Of a stretch of DNA of 64,000 nt, positions 18,357 through 27,651 are shown one piece after another. Position 1 is the first letter of the stretch. Each line of letters begins with the position of its first letter. Made by a program: the position numbers and the translations under genes. The notes below the pieces were generated by a model. The model did not search any database. It was given only the letters and a program-made list of their open reading frames with translations, and had not been told where the DNA came from. Source of the DNA: Spirosoma sp. (lineage in GTDB: Bacteria > Bacteroidota > Bacteroidia > Cytophagales > Spirosomataceae); contig NZ_JAPLET010000029.1 in assembly GCF_026391055.1 (NCBI RefSeq), positions 186,001-250,000 on the forward strand. Reading direction: 5' to 3'.

Positions 18357-18965
18357 CTACAGAGACAGCAACCCCATCAAAAGCCAGAACTGATGAAAAA
18401 CCATCTGGCTTTTGAGCGCTCCCAGTGCTTTGTACAGCAGATTGGCCACCGATTGCCGGTTAATTTCCATTAAAGCCGCAATCTGGTCGTTTTCCAGCCC
18501 GTTATAGAATTTAAGAAAAACAACTTCCTGCTGGCGCTTGGGTAGCGTGTTTATCGCCTGACGTACTTTATATTGACTTTCGGAATCGGCTTCGCTTTGT
18601 TCGATTTCCGTTTCAATCGTCTGCCAGTCCGATAGATCGCTAACCTCCAGGCTGTTCAGCGACGATTGTTCTGGCTTACTCCTGCGAAACTCCTGCAACA
18701 ACTGATTCCGAAGCGATTTGAACAGATAAATCGAGACATACTGAATGGTAGTGGTAGCGCGTTTCTCCCAGATACGGATGAAAATCTCCTGGATCGAATC
18801 TTTTATAAAATCCCGATCCTCCGTGAAGTTAGTTGCATAGGCAAACAGGGAGCGGTATTGCCGTTCGGCCAATTGGCAAAAGGCCGCTTTATCTCCATCT
18901 TTGGCTCTATGCCAAAGGTTCAGTAAGTATTCGTTCTCTTCGATAAGTCGATGTCGCTGATCCAA
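18357..18965 (-). CDS. ECF-type RNA polymerase sigma factor
   Basis: 202 residues with the two sigma-70 regions: region 2 (about 25-95, DFIKDSIQEIFIRIWEKR as the core-binding/-10 segment) and region 4 (about 130-190, LPKRQQEVVFLKFYNGLENDQIAALM as the -35-binding helix-turn-helix). It is of the Bacteroidota ECF kind usually paired with a FecR anti-sigma factor, but no fecR gene is adjacent. The only FecR in the window is 34 kb away at 52588-53712. It is transcribed after the SusC2 operon (19112-27326) on the same strand, separated by a hairpin. Confidence 0.93.
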   Translation of the reverse strand: MDQRHRLIEENEYLLNLWHRAKDGDKAAFCQLAERQYRSLFAYATNFTEDRDFIKDSIQEIFIRIWEKRATTTIQYVSIYLFKSLRNQLLQEFRRSKPEQSSLNSLEVSDLSDWQTIETEIEQSEADSESQYKVRQAINTLPKRQQEVVFLKFYNGLENDQIAALMEINRQSVANLLYKALGALKSQMVFHQFWLLMGLLSL

Positions 18966-19046
18966 AATACCCTGTTTTTTTATCGAAAGGTAAAATAACG
19001 GTAAAATTCAGGAAAACATAAATTATACGCCGATGAATTGCGAACG

Positions 19047-19081
19047 CGACAATCTATCATGCGTTTTCTGATAGATTGTCG
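19047..19081. terminator. Perfect 13-bp hairpin after the FG-GAP lipoprotein gene
   Basis: Arms 19047-19059 and 19069-19081 (CGACAATCTATCA and complement), 9-base loop, 31 bases downstream of the FG-GAP gene's stop on the minus strand. It separates that operon from the sigma factor gene. Confidence 0.55.
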
Positions 19082-19111
19082 AAAGATAATTATGCAGTCG
19101 TCAGCTTATGT

Positions 19112-22100
19112 TTATCGGGATAGTGTAAAGCCACGAACCGATCGACCCGATGCGCCCACCAGTAAATCAATACGTCCGGCAACGTTCACGGTCGCAAAAT
19201 CACGCACATCGCCATCCCAAGCCAGGCCCGATGTAGCCATCGGCACGTAAGTGAAATGCCCTTTGCCCCGATTTAAAAACAACTGCCCCCGGTTAGCATC
19301 GTCCTTGCCCAACCGAACCCGGTTATACTCGCGGTTGCCGCCCACAATTAGGTCGGGCAGGCCATCGTGATTGACATCTACGGCCGCTAGGGCATAGGCC
19401 GGAGCCGTCTGCGCTTCGATGGGTAGGGGTTGCCAGGTAAAGGAGGGCGATTGCTCACCATTACTCATAAATACGCCACTTTGTAGGGTGGATGCTTCGA
19501 GTTTTTGCGCCTGTTTTAATTCATCCGGCCCAAATAGATCGGTAATAGTGGCTTTCGAATAGCTGGTGTAATCGGTGAATTTCTTTCGCAAGCTCACCAC
19601 CTGATCGAGCATTTCGTCCCGGGCGTTGAATGGGTAGGGCTGTTTATCGGCCGCATTGTTTCGGTCATAACCCGCCAGAACCGGCAGCAAGGCACCTGAC
19701 GTGTTTTTAATGCCGTAAAGCGTTAAGGGCCGGTCGGCTGTAGCCTGAAGCTGGCTGTTCAATCCGGCGTTTGCCGCAATGATATCCGGCTTTTTGTCGT
19801 TGTTAACATCCTGCACCAGCAACCGATTCCAGCAACCTGTTGCTGGTGGCAGCAGGTTATCCAACCGGTGAAGCGTTTCTCCTTTGCACGAAAAAGCCTG
19901 TATCGGTCCAAAGTCGGTAGCCACGATTAATTCGGGCCGATCTCCGTCGGGAATCAAGTCCGCAAAGGCGGCATCGGTCACCATGCCCAGTTGTGCCAGA
20001 ACGGGACTGGGTTTATCGGTAAAATGACCTTTGCCATCATTCAGTAGTAAATGGCTGACGGGCGTTTCGGGGTAGCGGCCCGGTACCACCCGCGCTCCAA
20101 TGAACAAGTCGCGGTCGCCGTCGCCATCCACATCTGCCGACCGAACGCAGGAAGCACTCACGCGTACATCGGGAAAAGCTGCCCGGCTCAGGTGGCCTTT
20201 CCCGTCGTTCAGGTACAGCCGAACCCGTAGCCGGGCATCGTCGGGAGCCAGTTCGTAACCCGCGCTGCTTACCACCAGATCCAGGTCTTTGTCGCCGTCT
20301 GCATCGAGCCATTCTGCCCCCGCATCAGCACAGGCGCGGTCAGCGAGGAAAGCCGGTTGGGGCATGGATGAGAATCCACTTTTGCCAGCGAGAAACAATT
20401 GTCCACCCTGCCCGCGTCCACCCCCGGCAAAAACGTCGTCTCGGCCATCACCGTTGGCGTCACCAACGGCAAAACAGGGGCCGATGGTCGAGAGCATGTA
20501 AGGCAACAACGGCTGGATTTTAAAGTCATTGACGGCTTCCGACTGATGGGTCCAAACCAGGTCGGTAGTTGATCGCCAATAAGGTTTTGGCGGAACGGGC
20601 TGTGTTCGTTCGGGCGTTGGGGCGTAGGCAATCGTCACCACGCCAGCCGCTGGTTTGCTGATTTGGTTCAGGTCCATAAACTGCGTTTTGCCATCGGCCC
20701 AGCGAATTAACACCGAGTCGGCCGCCGGGGACTGTCCCAATCCGAACAGCAATGGTCCGTACATGGCCGACTGAAAGCCCCGCACGGGCATGAATTCCTG
20801 CACCTGCATCCGGCCACCCGCCCAGATCGTTGCCCGTGCACCCATCAATTGGGCCGGATTCGGGCTTTTCAACTGAAGGCTCAGGTAGTGGTTTGATTCC
20901 TTTTCATTCGTGTGGTTTTCGTAAATACCCGCTTCGGCATTCACATTGTTGATGACCAGATCCAGATCGCCGTCGTTATCCAGATCGGCATAAACGGCCC
21001 CGTTCGATTGCGTTGGCTCGTCCAGTCCCCAGCTTTTGGTTTCGTTCGTAAACATCAATTGACCGGATCGCCGGACCGCGGCCTGCGAGTCACCGGACCG
21101 GTTTCGGTAGATGAAATTGGGTTCGTTGATGCTCGGCATTTTCGCAATGACGGCCATCGGGTCCAGTGACGTTGTTGGCGCATCCGGTTGGCGGGCCTTC
21201 AATTGCTCATCCATCGTGAACTTCAGAAACTCCATGTTCGTGTAATCGCGGGCGTAGCCATTGGTTATGAACAGGTCTTTCCAACCATCATTGTCGACAT
21301 CCGCAAATAGCCCCGCCCAACTCCAGTCGGTATTGGAAATGCCTGCCAGCTGCCCAATTTCGCTGAAGAGGGGGGTAGAGGGTGGATAAACTCCTTTATT
21401 GGCTCCTGCTGACACCTCTCCGACATTTAGTTGCAGCATGTTGCGCATGGTCTGGTGGTGGAAGCCCGACCGGAGCAGTTGGGTGTACTTGTCGTAATTA
21501 TCGTCGCCGGAGGTGAGCTTAATGCGCTCGTTGCGTTCGGGGAGCATGTCCAGGGTGAGGAGGTCCATGCGACCATCGTTGTTCACATCAGCGGCATCGG
21601 AGCCCATGGAGTAGAGTGACGTATGGCCCATCGCATCACGCACCGCTTCCCTGAAGCTGCCGTCCTGCTGGTTGATGTAGAGGTAGTCGTTTTCGTTGTA
21701 ATCGTTCGAGACGTAGAAATCGAGCCAGCCGTCGTTATTGAAATCAGTGACGGCCACGGCTAGCCCGAAACTCAGCACGTTGGAAATCATACCCGACGAG
21801 ACCGATACGTCCACAAACTTACCGTTCTGATTCTGGTAGAGTTTACTCGAATAATTGGGGTTTGCCTGTTGCTTATAATCGCTGATCATGCGGCTGAACC
21901 CGGCGTACTCCTGCACCGAATGGTTGAGCAGAAAGCAGTCCAGGTCGCCATCACGGTCATAGTCGAAGAAGGCGGCCTGGGTGGAGTAAGCCGGGTCGTC
22001 GAGGCCATAGTCGGCGGCTTTCTCGGTAAATGTCAAATCTTTGTTGTTGATGAACAATAAGTTACGGCGTAGCCGGATATCCGAAGCGGCTGAGCGGCAC

Positions 22101-22480
22101 ACGTAAATGTCGAGCCAGCCATCGGCGTTGATGTCGACCACCGATACACCCGTGTTCCAGCCATTGGCAGCGGCCACACTGGCTTTATCGGTAATGTCGT
22201 CGAAGGTTAAATCACCTTTGTTCAGGTATAATTTGTTGGGACTGAGATTGCCCGTGAAGTACAGGTCCGTTAGGCTGTCATTGTTAAAGTCCGCAGCCGC
22301 CACGCCCCCGCCGTTGTAGAAATAGCCGTACTTGAGGACGTTAAAATCCGGTGCTTCTTCCAGCGCGTTTTTGAAGGTAATATTCGTTTTGGAGGCAGGG
22401 AGCTTCTCAAACAGCGTGTCTGTACTGTCGCAGGCCGAGAGCAGAAGGATGGCTGTAAAGAGGAAAAAAAACGTCTTCAT
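19112..22480 (-). CDS. FG-GAP/VCBS repeat lipoprotein with ASPIC/UnbV domain
   Basis: 1122 residues with a lipobox (LLLSAC, Cys17). The chain is built of FG-GAP/VCBS blades with calcium-binding DxNxDGxxD loops (for example DFNNDSLTDLYF, DINADGWLDIYV, DYDRDGDLDCFL, DLDNDGDLDLVI). An ASPIC/UnbV segment lies near the middle (LMGARATIWAGGRMQVQEF, about 520-600), followed by a second set of blades. Such CRTAC-like proteins commonly sit directly after susCD in Bacteroidota and are thought to be cell-surface carbohydrate or protein binders. It follows susD by 94 bases. No enzymatic motif seen. Confidence 0.93.
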   Translation of the reverse strand: MKTFFFLFTAILLLSACDSTDTLFEKLPASKTNITFKNALEEAPDFNVLKYGYFYNGGGVAAADFNNDSLTDLYFTGNLSPNKLYLNKGDLTFDDITDKASVAAANGWNTGVSVVDINADGWLDIYVCRSAASDIRLRRNLLFINNKDLTFTEKAADYGLDDPAYSTQAAFFDYDRDGDLDCFLLNHSVQEYAGFSRMISDYKQQANPNYSSKLYQNQNGKFVDVSVSSGMISNVLSFGLAVAVTDFNNDGWLDFYVSNDYNENDYLYINQQDGSFREAVRDAMGHTSLYSMGSDAADVNNDGRMDLLTLDMLPERNERIKLTSGDDNYDKYTQLLRSGFHHQTMRNMLQLNVGEVSAGANKGVYPPSTPLFSEIGQLAGISNTDWSWAGLFADVDNDGWKDLFITNGYARDYTNMEFLKFTMDEQLKARQPDAPTTSLDPMAVIAKMPSINEPNFIYRNRSGDSQAAVRRSGQLMFTNETKSWGLDEPTQSNGAVYADLDNDGDLDLVINNVNAEAGIYENHTNEKESNHYLSLQLKSPNPAQLMGARATIWAGGRMQVQEFMPVRGFQSAMYGPLLFGLGQSPAADSVLIRWADGKTQFMDLNQISKPAAGVVTIAYAPTPERTQPVPPKPYWRSTTDLVWTHQSEAVNDFKIQPLLPYMLSTIGPCFAVGDANGDGRDDVFAGGGRGQGGQLFLAGKSGFSSMPQPAFLADRACADAGAEWLDADGDKDLDLVVSSAGYELAPDDARLRVRLYLNDGKGHLSRAAFPDVRVSASCVRSADVDGDGDRDLFIGARVVPGRYPETPVSHLLLNDGKGHFTDKPSPVLAQLGMVTDAAFADLIPDGDRPELIVATDFGPIQAFSCKGETLHRLDNLLPPATGCWNRLLVQDVNNDKKPDIIAANAGLNSQLQATADRPLTLYGIKNTSGALLPVLAGYDRNNAADKQPYPFNARDEMLDQVVSLRKKFTDYTSYSKATITDLFGPDELKQAQKLEASTLQSGVFMSNGEQSPSFTWQPLPIEAQTAPAYALAAVDVNHDGLPDLIVGGNREYNRVRLGKDDANRGQLFLNRGKGHFTYVPMATSGLAWDGDVRDFATVNVAGRIDLLVGASGRSVRGFTLSR

Positions 22481-22516
22481 ATGGGTAGTAACCGGCTACG
22501 GTTGGGGTTGAAAAGA

Positions 22517-22547
22517 CGAAAGCGGACGACATTATCGCCCGCTTTCG
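22517..22547. terminator. Short hairpin between susD and FG-GAP genes
   Basis: CGAAAGCGG (22517-22525) and its complement (22539-22547) form a 9-bp stem with a 13-base loop in the 94-base spacer. It may lower transcription into, or stabilise mRNA before, the FG-GAP gene. Confidence 0.4.
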
Positions 22548-22574
22548 CGACCTATCAGGTAAAAATAAGGGCAA

Positions 22575-24128
22575 TTAGTTCTTGTCCCACCATAAGGGCG
22601 TTGTCACCTTATCGGGACCACCCAGCAGCGTCTCGGCCTTCTTGGCTTCAACAGCGTTGGTTTGCTGTTCGACCAGCAGAATCGGAATACGGCGTAGGAC
22701 TCCACCAGCCGGAATATCGGGGTTGTCGGAGTTTACGACGGGGTATAGTTTCGGGAAGCGGGTTCGACGGTATTCGGCCCAGCCTTCAAAACCATCGGGG
22801 AAGATAGCCAGCCATTTCTGGGTCCCGATCTGCTCGCGCTGTATGGCTTCTGTACTGCCCCAGGCAACGGGAATGTTGCTCAACGGTGCCGATTTAAGGT
22901 AATCGTTGGGTGCAATAGGCGTTTTTGTGCTGTTCTGGTAGGCTGCAATAGCCGCTGCGTCGCTAACACCCCACTGTTTCATGGAATTAGCGATGCCCTG
23001 AAGGTAAAAATCCTTCGCCGTACCACCCATGCTCCAGCCGTTGAGGGCACCCTCTGCCCGCAGGAAATAAGATTCAGCCGTAGCCATTACATTTTGAGCC
23101 GTTCCCAATCCGGTCGATGTCCAGCGCTGACCTACGTGTGAGTTGAAGTCGGCCGTGTTGACGGTTTCGGTCAACTGCGTTGTGCCCAGTCCATTCCGAA
23201 GTCCTTCGTATGTGTTAGTTTTTACAGCGGGCAAAAAGTAGGTTGGTAACCGTGGATCCTCGTAGCCTTTCAGTACCGACTCCATGGCCGCACTCATCCG
23301 AAACTCGTTCCAGTCCGACATAATCGCCAGCCCATTGTTGTCGCCCCCTTTGGTACTGCGTTGCACCAGTGCGTCGTCGTCGGGGCTGGTGGTCAGCACA
23401 CCGCCCGCTACTGCGGCTTCGGCTTCCGTTTTGGCGCGGGCCGGGTCGACTTTCGAGATACGTAAGGCTAAGCGCAGCCGAAGCGTATTGGCGAACTTGA
23501 TCCACTTGGTGGCATCACCGCCGTAGATCAGGTCGAAAGCACCAAAGGGTTTTTCTGCCGTTTTAGCTTTCAGAACCGTTGTTGCAGCCGCCAGCCGCTT
23601 GAAAAAATCGTCGTATATTTTATCCTGAGCGTCATACGGTACCGAGGTGGCCGGTTCGCCCGCTTTGAAATAAGGAATAGGACCAACATAATCCGTCCAG
23701 CGGTGAAACGAATATACCCACCAGATGCTGGCCAGTGCATACTCCGCCGAATTGGGATCGGTACTCGACATGATCGTTTTCAACTGAGGAACAACCTGGG
23801 TGTAAAGCGATGTCCAGGGGCCACCCAGCCAATCCATCCGAATCACGAACCGGTCGGAGGGGAAGTACGTAGCGACGCAGGCGAAATACTGCGCATACTG
23901 ATCGGAGAAGAGATTCTGACCGACCTGATAATTGCCGCCGGGAAGCGTTGCCGCCGACTGTGCTTTCGAGAACAGGTAAGGAATTTCGCCCGCACCAATA
24001 ATGGTTATTTTGGTTTGGTTGGTGTTAATCTCATCGAAATTTTTGGTACAGCCAACAGCCCAGAATAACGGGGCCGAAAGGCAGGCCGCCACGACTGTTT
24101 TTCGTAATATCGTTTTATAGCTTGTCAT
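22575..24128 (-). CDS. SusD/RagB-like outer-membrane lipoprotein (SusD-like_2 type)
   Basis: 517 residues. A signal peptide ends in a lipobox (WAVGC, Cys27) followed by TKNFDEINTNQTK, the usual SusD-like_2 opening. Internal markers are SIWWVYSFHRWTDYVGPIPYF, GGDATKWIKFANTLRLRLALR and the C-terminal IGTQKWLAIFPDGFEGWAEYRRTRFP. It should form the lid of the SusC encoded 18 bases upstream. Ligand unknown. Confidence 0.95.
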   Translation of the reverse strand: MTSYKTILRKTVVAACLSAPLFWAVGCTKNFDEINTNQTKITIIGAGEIPYLFSKAQSAATLPGGNYQVGQNLFSDQYAQYFACVATYFPSDRFVIRMDWLGGPWTSLYTQVVPQLKTIMSSTDPNSAEYALASIWWVYSFHRWTDYVGPIPYFKAGEPATSVPYDAQDKIYDDFFKRLAAATTVLKAKTAEKPFGAFDLIYGGDATKWIKFANTLRLRLALRISKVDPARAKTEAEAAVAGGVLTTSPDDDALVQRSTKGGDNNGLAIMSDWNEFRMSAAMESVLKGYEDPRLPTYFLPAVKTNTYEGLRNGLGTTQLTETVNTADFNSHVGQRWTSTGLGTAQNVMATAESYFLRAEGALNGWSMGGTAKDFYLQGIANSMKQWGVSDAAAIAAYQNSTKTPIAPNDYLKSAPLSNIPVAWGSTEAIQREQIGTQKWLAIFPDGFEGWAEYRRTRFPKLYPVVNSDNPDIPAGGVLRRIPILLVEQQTNAVEAKKAETLLGGPDKVTTPLWWDKN

Positions 24129-24146
24129 ATTGACGATCGTTTCAGG

Positions 24147-27100
24147 TTAAAAAGAAAGTTTCAGATTCAGGCCAAGGCTCCGGTTCGATGGGAGGGTGCC
24201 ATATTCGACGCCCTGGAAATTGCCATTACTGATGTTTACATCGGGGTCGAACCACATCTTCCGCTTGCCAATACCGGGAATATCCAGCAGCGAACTACCC
24301 CGGTAAATCCAGAACAGGTTCCGGGCCACGAACGACAGGCGGGCCGACTTGATAAAGAAATTCGACGGTACCGGAATGCCATAACCGATCGAAATTTCCC
24401 GAAGGCGCACGTTGGTCGCATCGTAGGCGAAGAACTCACCCCAGCCGTAGCGTTTACCCGATACCGTTTGCCAGAACTGCTCGGCCGTAATGGCCTGTGC
24501 GTTCGTTTTGCCGGCTCCGATCAAGGTTGTTCCATCGGCCCCGGCAACGCCAGCCGTAACGCCCGGCAATACCCAGCCACCACCCCGATTCAGCGCCGTT
24601 ACTTCTGGAATGCCGCTGAATGCCAGGTTCATTTCGGTACCCGATACGGCAATGCCGCCTAAACGGGCGTCGACCAGAAAGCGAAGCGAAAAGCCCTTGA
24701 ACGTAAATGTATTGGTGAAGCCCAGGAGCATTTTGGGGTTGAAGTTGCCAATATACTCCTGCTCTTTGGTAGCTACGGGCAAGCCGGTCGATACAACTGA
24801 TGCTTCGGATACCGTCCCGCTCGGTGTTTGCGAACCAATCAGGTATTGACCATTGGCATTTTTCGCCCAGCGGTATGATACGATATCACCGTAGGAGCCA
24901 CCTTCCTGCACAATCGGTGATGCCGACCGGCCATAACCGCCCGACAGGAACGCCGTTTTAATATCGGGCGACAGGCTAACGATTTTATTCCGGTTCAGGC
25001 CCATGTTCAGCGTCAGATCCCAGGTCAGTCGGTCGGTTTTAATTGCTGTTCCATTGATAACTACCTCAAGACCCATGTTGCGGATATCGCCCGCATTGAT
25101 GTATTGATCGCTGAATCCCGATGCGGGTGCCAGCCCCAGTTTCAATAACTGGTTGATCGAGTTTGTTTTGTAGGCCGTAATCGTTGCACCGATACGGTTG
25201 CTGAGAAAACGGGCGTCGACGCCAAGTTCCAGACTTTTTGTGATCTCTGGTTTCAGGTTACCAATGGCCTGTGTACCATCCCGGCTAATGAATCCGGAAC
25301 CGGCACCCTGGCTGTACGAGTAGTTGGTTTGCAACAGATATGGATCGGCTCCGTTACCCACCTGTGCGAACGATCCATTGATTTTCAGGAACGACAGCGG
25401 TCCCGAAAGTTTCAGCAGATCAGACAAAACTACCGATGCGCCGACGGATGGGTACTGGAACGAATAAGGTTTTGGCAAGGTTGATGACCAGTCATTACGC
25501 AAACTGGCGTTGATAAAGATAGCATCCCGCCATGCCAGCGATGCCTGCCCGAAAAGCGATTGGGTCTGAACCCGCGAAAAATCATCGCCCAGTGTCTGGT
25601 TCGTACCAAAGTTCAGGTTAAACCGGTTCGGTACATTAAGACCGTCGGCCAGCGAGTTGGTCGATTGGTAGCGGGTGTCCTGAATAATGGCACCCGCCTG
25701 ATAGTCGAGCGTAAGGTCAGTCCCGATTTTATTCCGTCCTTCAATTAACAGGTCATACCAGCTTTGGGTATTCACGATGTTGTTCCGGGAGAATTTACCA
25801 CCCGCCTGGTTGGCCCACAGAATTGTGCCCTGGCTATAGTTTTCTTCATTTTTGTCGAAATACTTATCGAGGTTAGCCCGGCCCTGAATGCTCAGGAAAT
25901 CGGTTAACTGGTACTTCGCCAGCACGAAGCCGATGATGCGGTCCCGATACTGGTTAATGGCCGTCTGGTTGGTCATCCAGTAGGGATTCTGGTAGATCGA
26001 CGACAATGTCGATGGCCAGGCCGTTGGTGTTGGCAGACCGAACGAGTTGGGCGCAGCGTAGTTTTGTGCCGTGGTTAGGCCTACGTTACGGGGAATCTGG
26101 TAGAGGTCAATGACCGGCGCGTTTTCCTCACCCGTCCGGGGCTTGTTTACTACTGACTGATTGATATACGTCACCTTGGCATCGGTCGATAGCTTCGAGC
26201 TGATCTGGTTCGACAACCGCAGGTTGATGGTGTGACGGGTCAGGTCATTGCCCGGGACTGTTCCCTGCAATGAGTTATTGGTATACGACAGATACGTCTG
26301 CGAACGCTCTGAACCTCCTGTAATACCAATGGAATTATTTAAACTGACCGCTGTGCGAAAAAAATCACGAATGTTGTTGGGCTGGGCCGAGTACGTATCA
26401 GGATTGCCGAGGTAGTTTGTGTACGACTGGCCCGTCATGGGTGCGCCCCAGCTAGCCCCAACGGCAGGATCGAGCTTACCGCCAACGCCCTGTCCGAACT
26501 GGTTTTGTACCATAGGTAGCGCAAAGGGTTTATCGACCGAAACGCCCGAGTTTATATCGACCGATACCCGGCCCGACTTTCCGCGTTTTGTTGTGATCAG
26601 GATTACGCCGTTGGCAGCCTGACTGCCGTAGAGGGCAGCCGCCGACGCACCCCGCAATACGGTCACGTTCTCGATATCGTCGGGGTTGATGTTCGAGGCC
26701 CCATCTGAGTTGGCCACGCTGCCAAAGTCGCTGGTGGCCTGACCAAACGTACTGTTGTTGATTGGAACGCCGTCAACCACCATCAGGGCATTATTTGTTC
26801 CCTGAATGGAGCGGTTTCCCCGCAGCACAATTCGTGACCCCGTGCCCGGTCCGCCGGAACCCTGAGTAATATAAGCACCGGCAATTTTACCCTGTAAGGT
26901 GTTTAACACGTTACCGTCGCGTACTTCGTTGATCTGGGCGGGCCTAATCGTCTGGGTAGCGTAGCTGAGGGCTTTCGATTCGCGCTTGATACCCAGGGCG
27001 GTAACAACCACTTCGCCTAACTGCCGATCATCGGTCGCCAGCGTTACGCTGAGTTGTGTCTGACTCGATGATACAGGTACGTCCTTTGCCGTATACCCGA

Positions 27101-27326
27101 CTGAGGAAATTGTCAGGATTGTATTTTCAGTAGGGATTGACAGGCGAAATTCACCAGCGGCATCCGTTGTAGTACCGCGCGTAGTTCCTTTAATGACCAC
27201 GTTTGCGCCGGATATGGTCTGGCCCTGCTCATCGCGCAGCACACCCGTCAATTGTCGGGTTTGCGCCCAGAGCGGTCCCGTCGCAAGCGTAACCAGCAGA
27301 AAACATCCAAGTAAGTATTTCAGCAT
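24147..27326 (-). CDS. SusC/RagA-type TonB-dependent receptor
   Basis: 1059 residues. A Sec signal peptide (cleavage near LWAQ) is followed by a carboxypeptidase-regulatory-like domain (about 25-105, GVLRDEQGQTISGANVVIKG to GYTAKDVPV), the plug (about 115-235, with VVTALGIKRESKALSYA and the NPDDIENVTVLRGASAAALYG motif), and a barrel ending in KLSF. It lacks the N-terminal STN signalling domain, so it is unlikely to be controlled by a FecR/sigma relay. It is the first gene of the SusC-SusD-FG-GAP operon. Confidence 0.95.
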   Translation of the reverse strand: MLKYLLGCFLLVTLATGPLWAQTRQLTGVLRDEQGQTISGANVVIKGTTRGTTTDAAGEFRLSIPTENTILTISSVGYTAKDVPVSSSQTQLSVTLATDDRQLGEVVVTALGIKRESKALSYATQTIRPAQINEVRDGNVLNTLQGKIAGAYITQGSGGPGTGSRIVLRGNRSIQGTNNALMVVDGVPINNSTFGQATSDFGSVANSDGASNINPDDIENVTVLRGASAAALYGSQAANGVILITTKRGKSGRVSVDINSGVSVDKPFALPMVQNQFGQGVGGKLDPAVGASWGAPMTGQSYTNYLGNPDTYSAQPNNIRDFFRTAVSLNNSIGITGGSERSQTYLSYTNNSLQGTVPGNDLTRHTINLRLSNQISSKLSTDAKVTYINQSVVNKPRTGEENAPVIDLYQIPRNVGLTTAQNYAAPNSFGLPTPTAWPSTLSSIYQNPYWMTNQTAINQYRDRIIGFVLAKYQLTDFLSIQGRANLDKYFDKNEENYSQGTILWANQAGGKFSRNNIVNTQSWYDLLIEGRNKIGTDLTLDYQAGAIIQDTRYQSTNSLADGLNVPNRFNLNFGTNQTLGDDFSRVQTQSLFGQASLAWRDAIFINASLRNDWSSTLPKPYSFQYPSVGASVVLSDLLKLSGPLSFLKINGSFAQVGNGADPYLLQTNYSYSQGAGSGFISRDGTQAIGNLKPEITKSLELGVDARFLSNRIGATITAYKTNSINQLLKLGLAPASGFSDQYINAGDIRNMGLEVVINGTAIKTDRLTWDLTLNMGLNRNKIVSLSPDIKTAFLSGGYGRSASPIVQEGGSYGDIVSYRWAKNANGQYLIGSQTPSGTVSEASVVSTGLPVATKEQEYIGNFNPKMLLGFTNTFTFKGFSLRFLVDARLGGIAVSGTEMNLAFSGIPEVTALNRGGGWVLPGVTAGVAGADGTTLIGAGKTNAQAITAEQFWQTVSGKRYGWGEFFAYDATNVRLREISIGYGIPVPSNFFIKSARLSFVARNLFWIYRGSSLLDIPGIGKRKMWFDPDVNISNGNFQGVEYGTLPSNRSLGLNLKLSF

Positions 27327-27651
27327 AGTATTGGTAAGATTTAGAATAAATGATGGAGTAAATTACAAAACGCATGATATTAAATCAATATTAAGTAATT
27401 ATTCAAAAAATTTATAAAGTAAATTCGTATTTAACCTTTTTTTAATAAAATGGTCAATTTAATATGAATAATGTACCATTTGCCTCATTTGGATGTGATA
27501 TTTTCTATAAACAGGAGATAAATTAGAAACTGTAAAATTGATTTTAATAAAAGTGTGTAATGGTGAATAAATGTGTTAGATAAATTCATAGACATTCTTT
27601 GTAATAAAATGCCTGTTCGGATGTGGATTCCCATGTCGCCCCCATTGATTT
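27327..27651. other. AT-rich divergent promoter region
   Basis: 325 bases between divergent genes, far richer in A and T than the neighbouring coding sequence, with several poly-T and TTTAATAAAA stretches. It should hold the promoters of susC (left) and the SGNH esterase gene (right). No exact TAnnTTTG box and no long hairpin were found. No open frame of note. Confidence 0.5.
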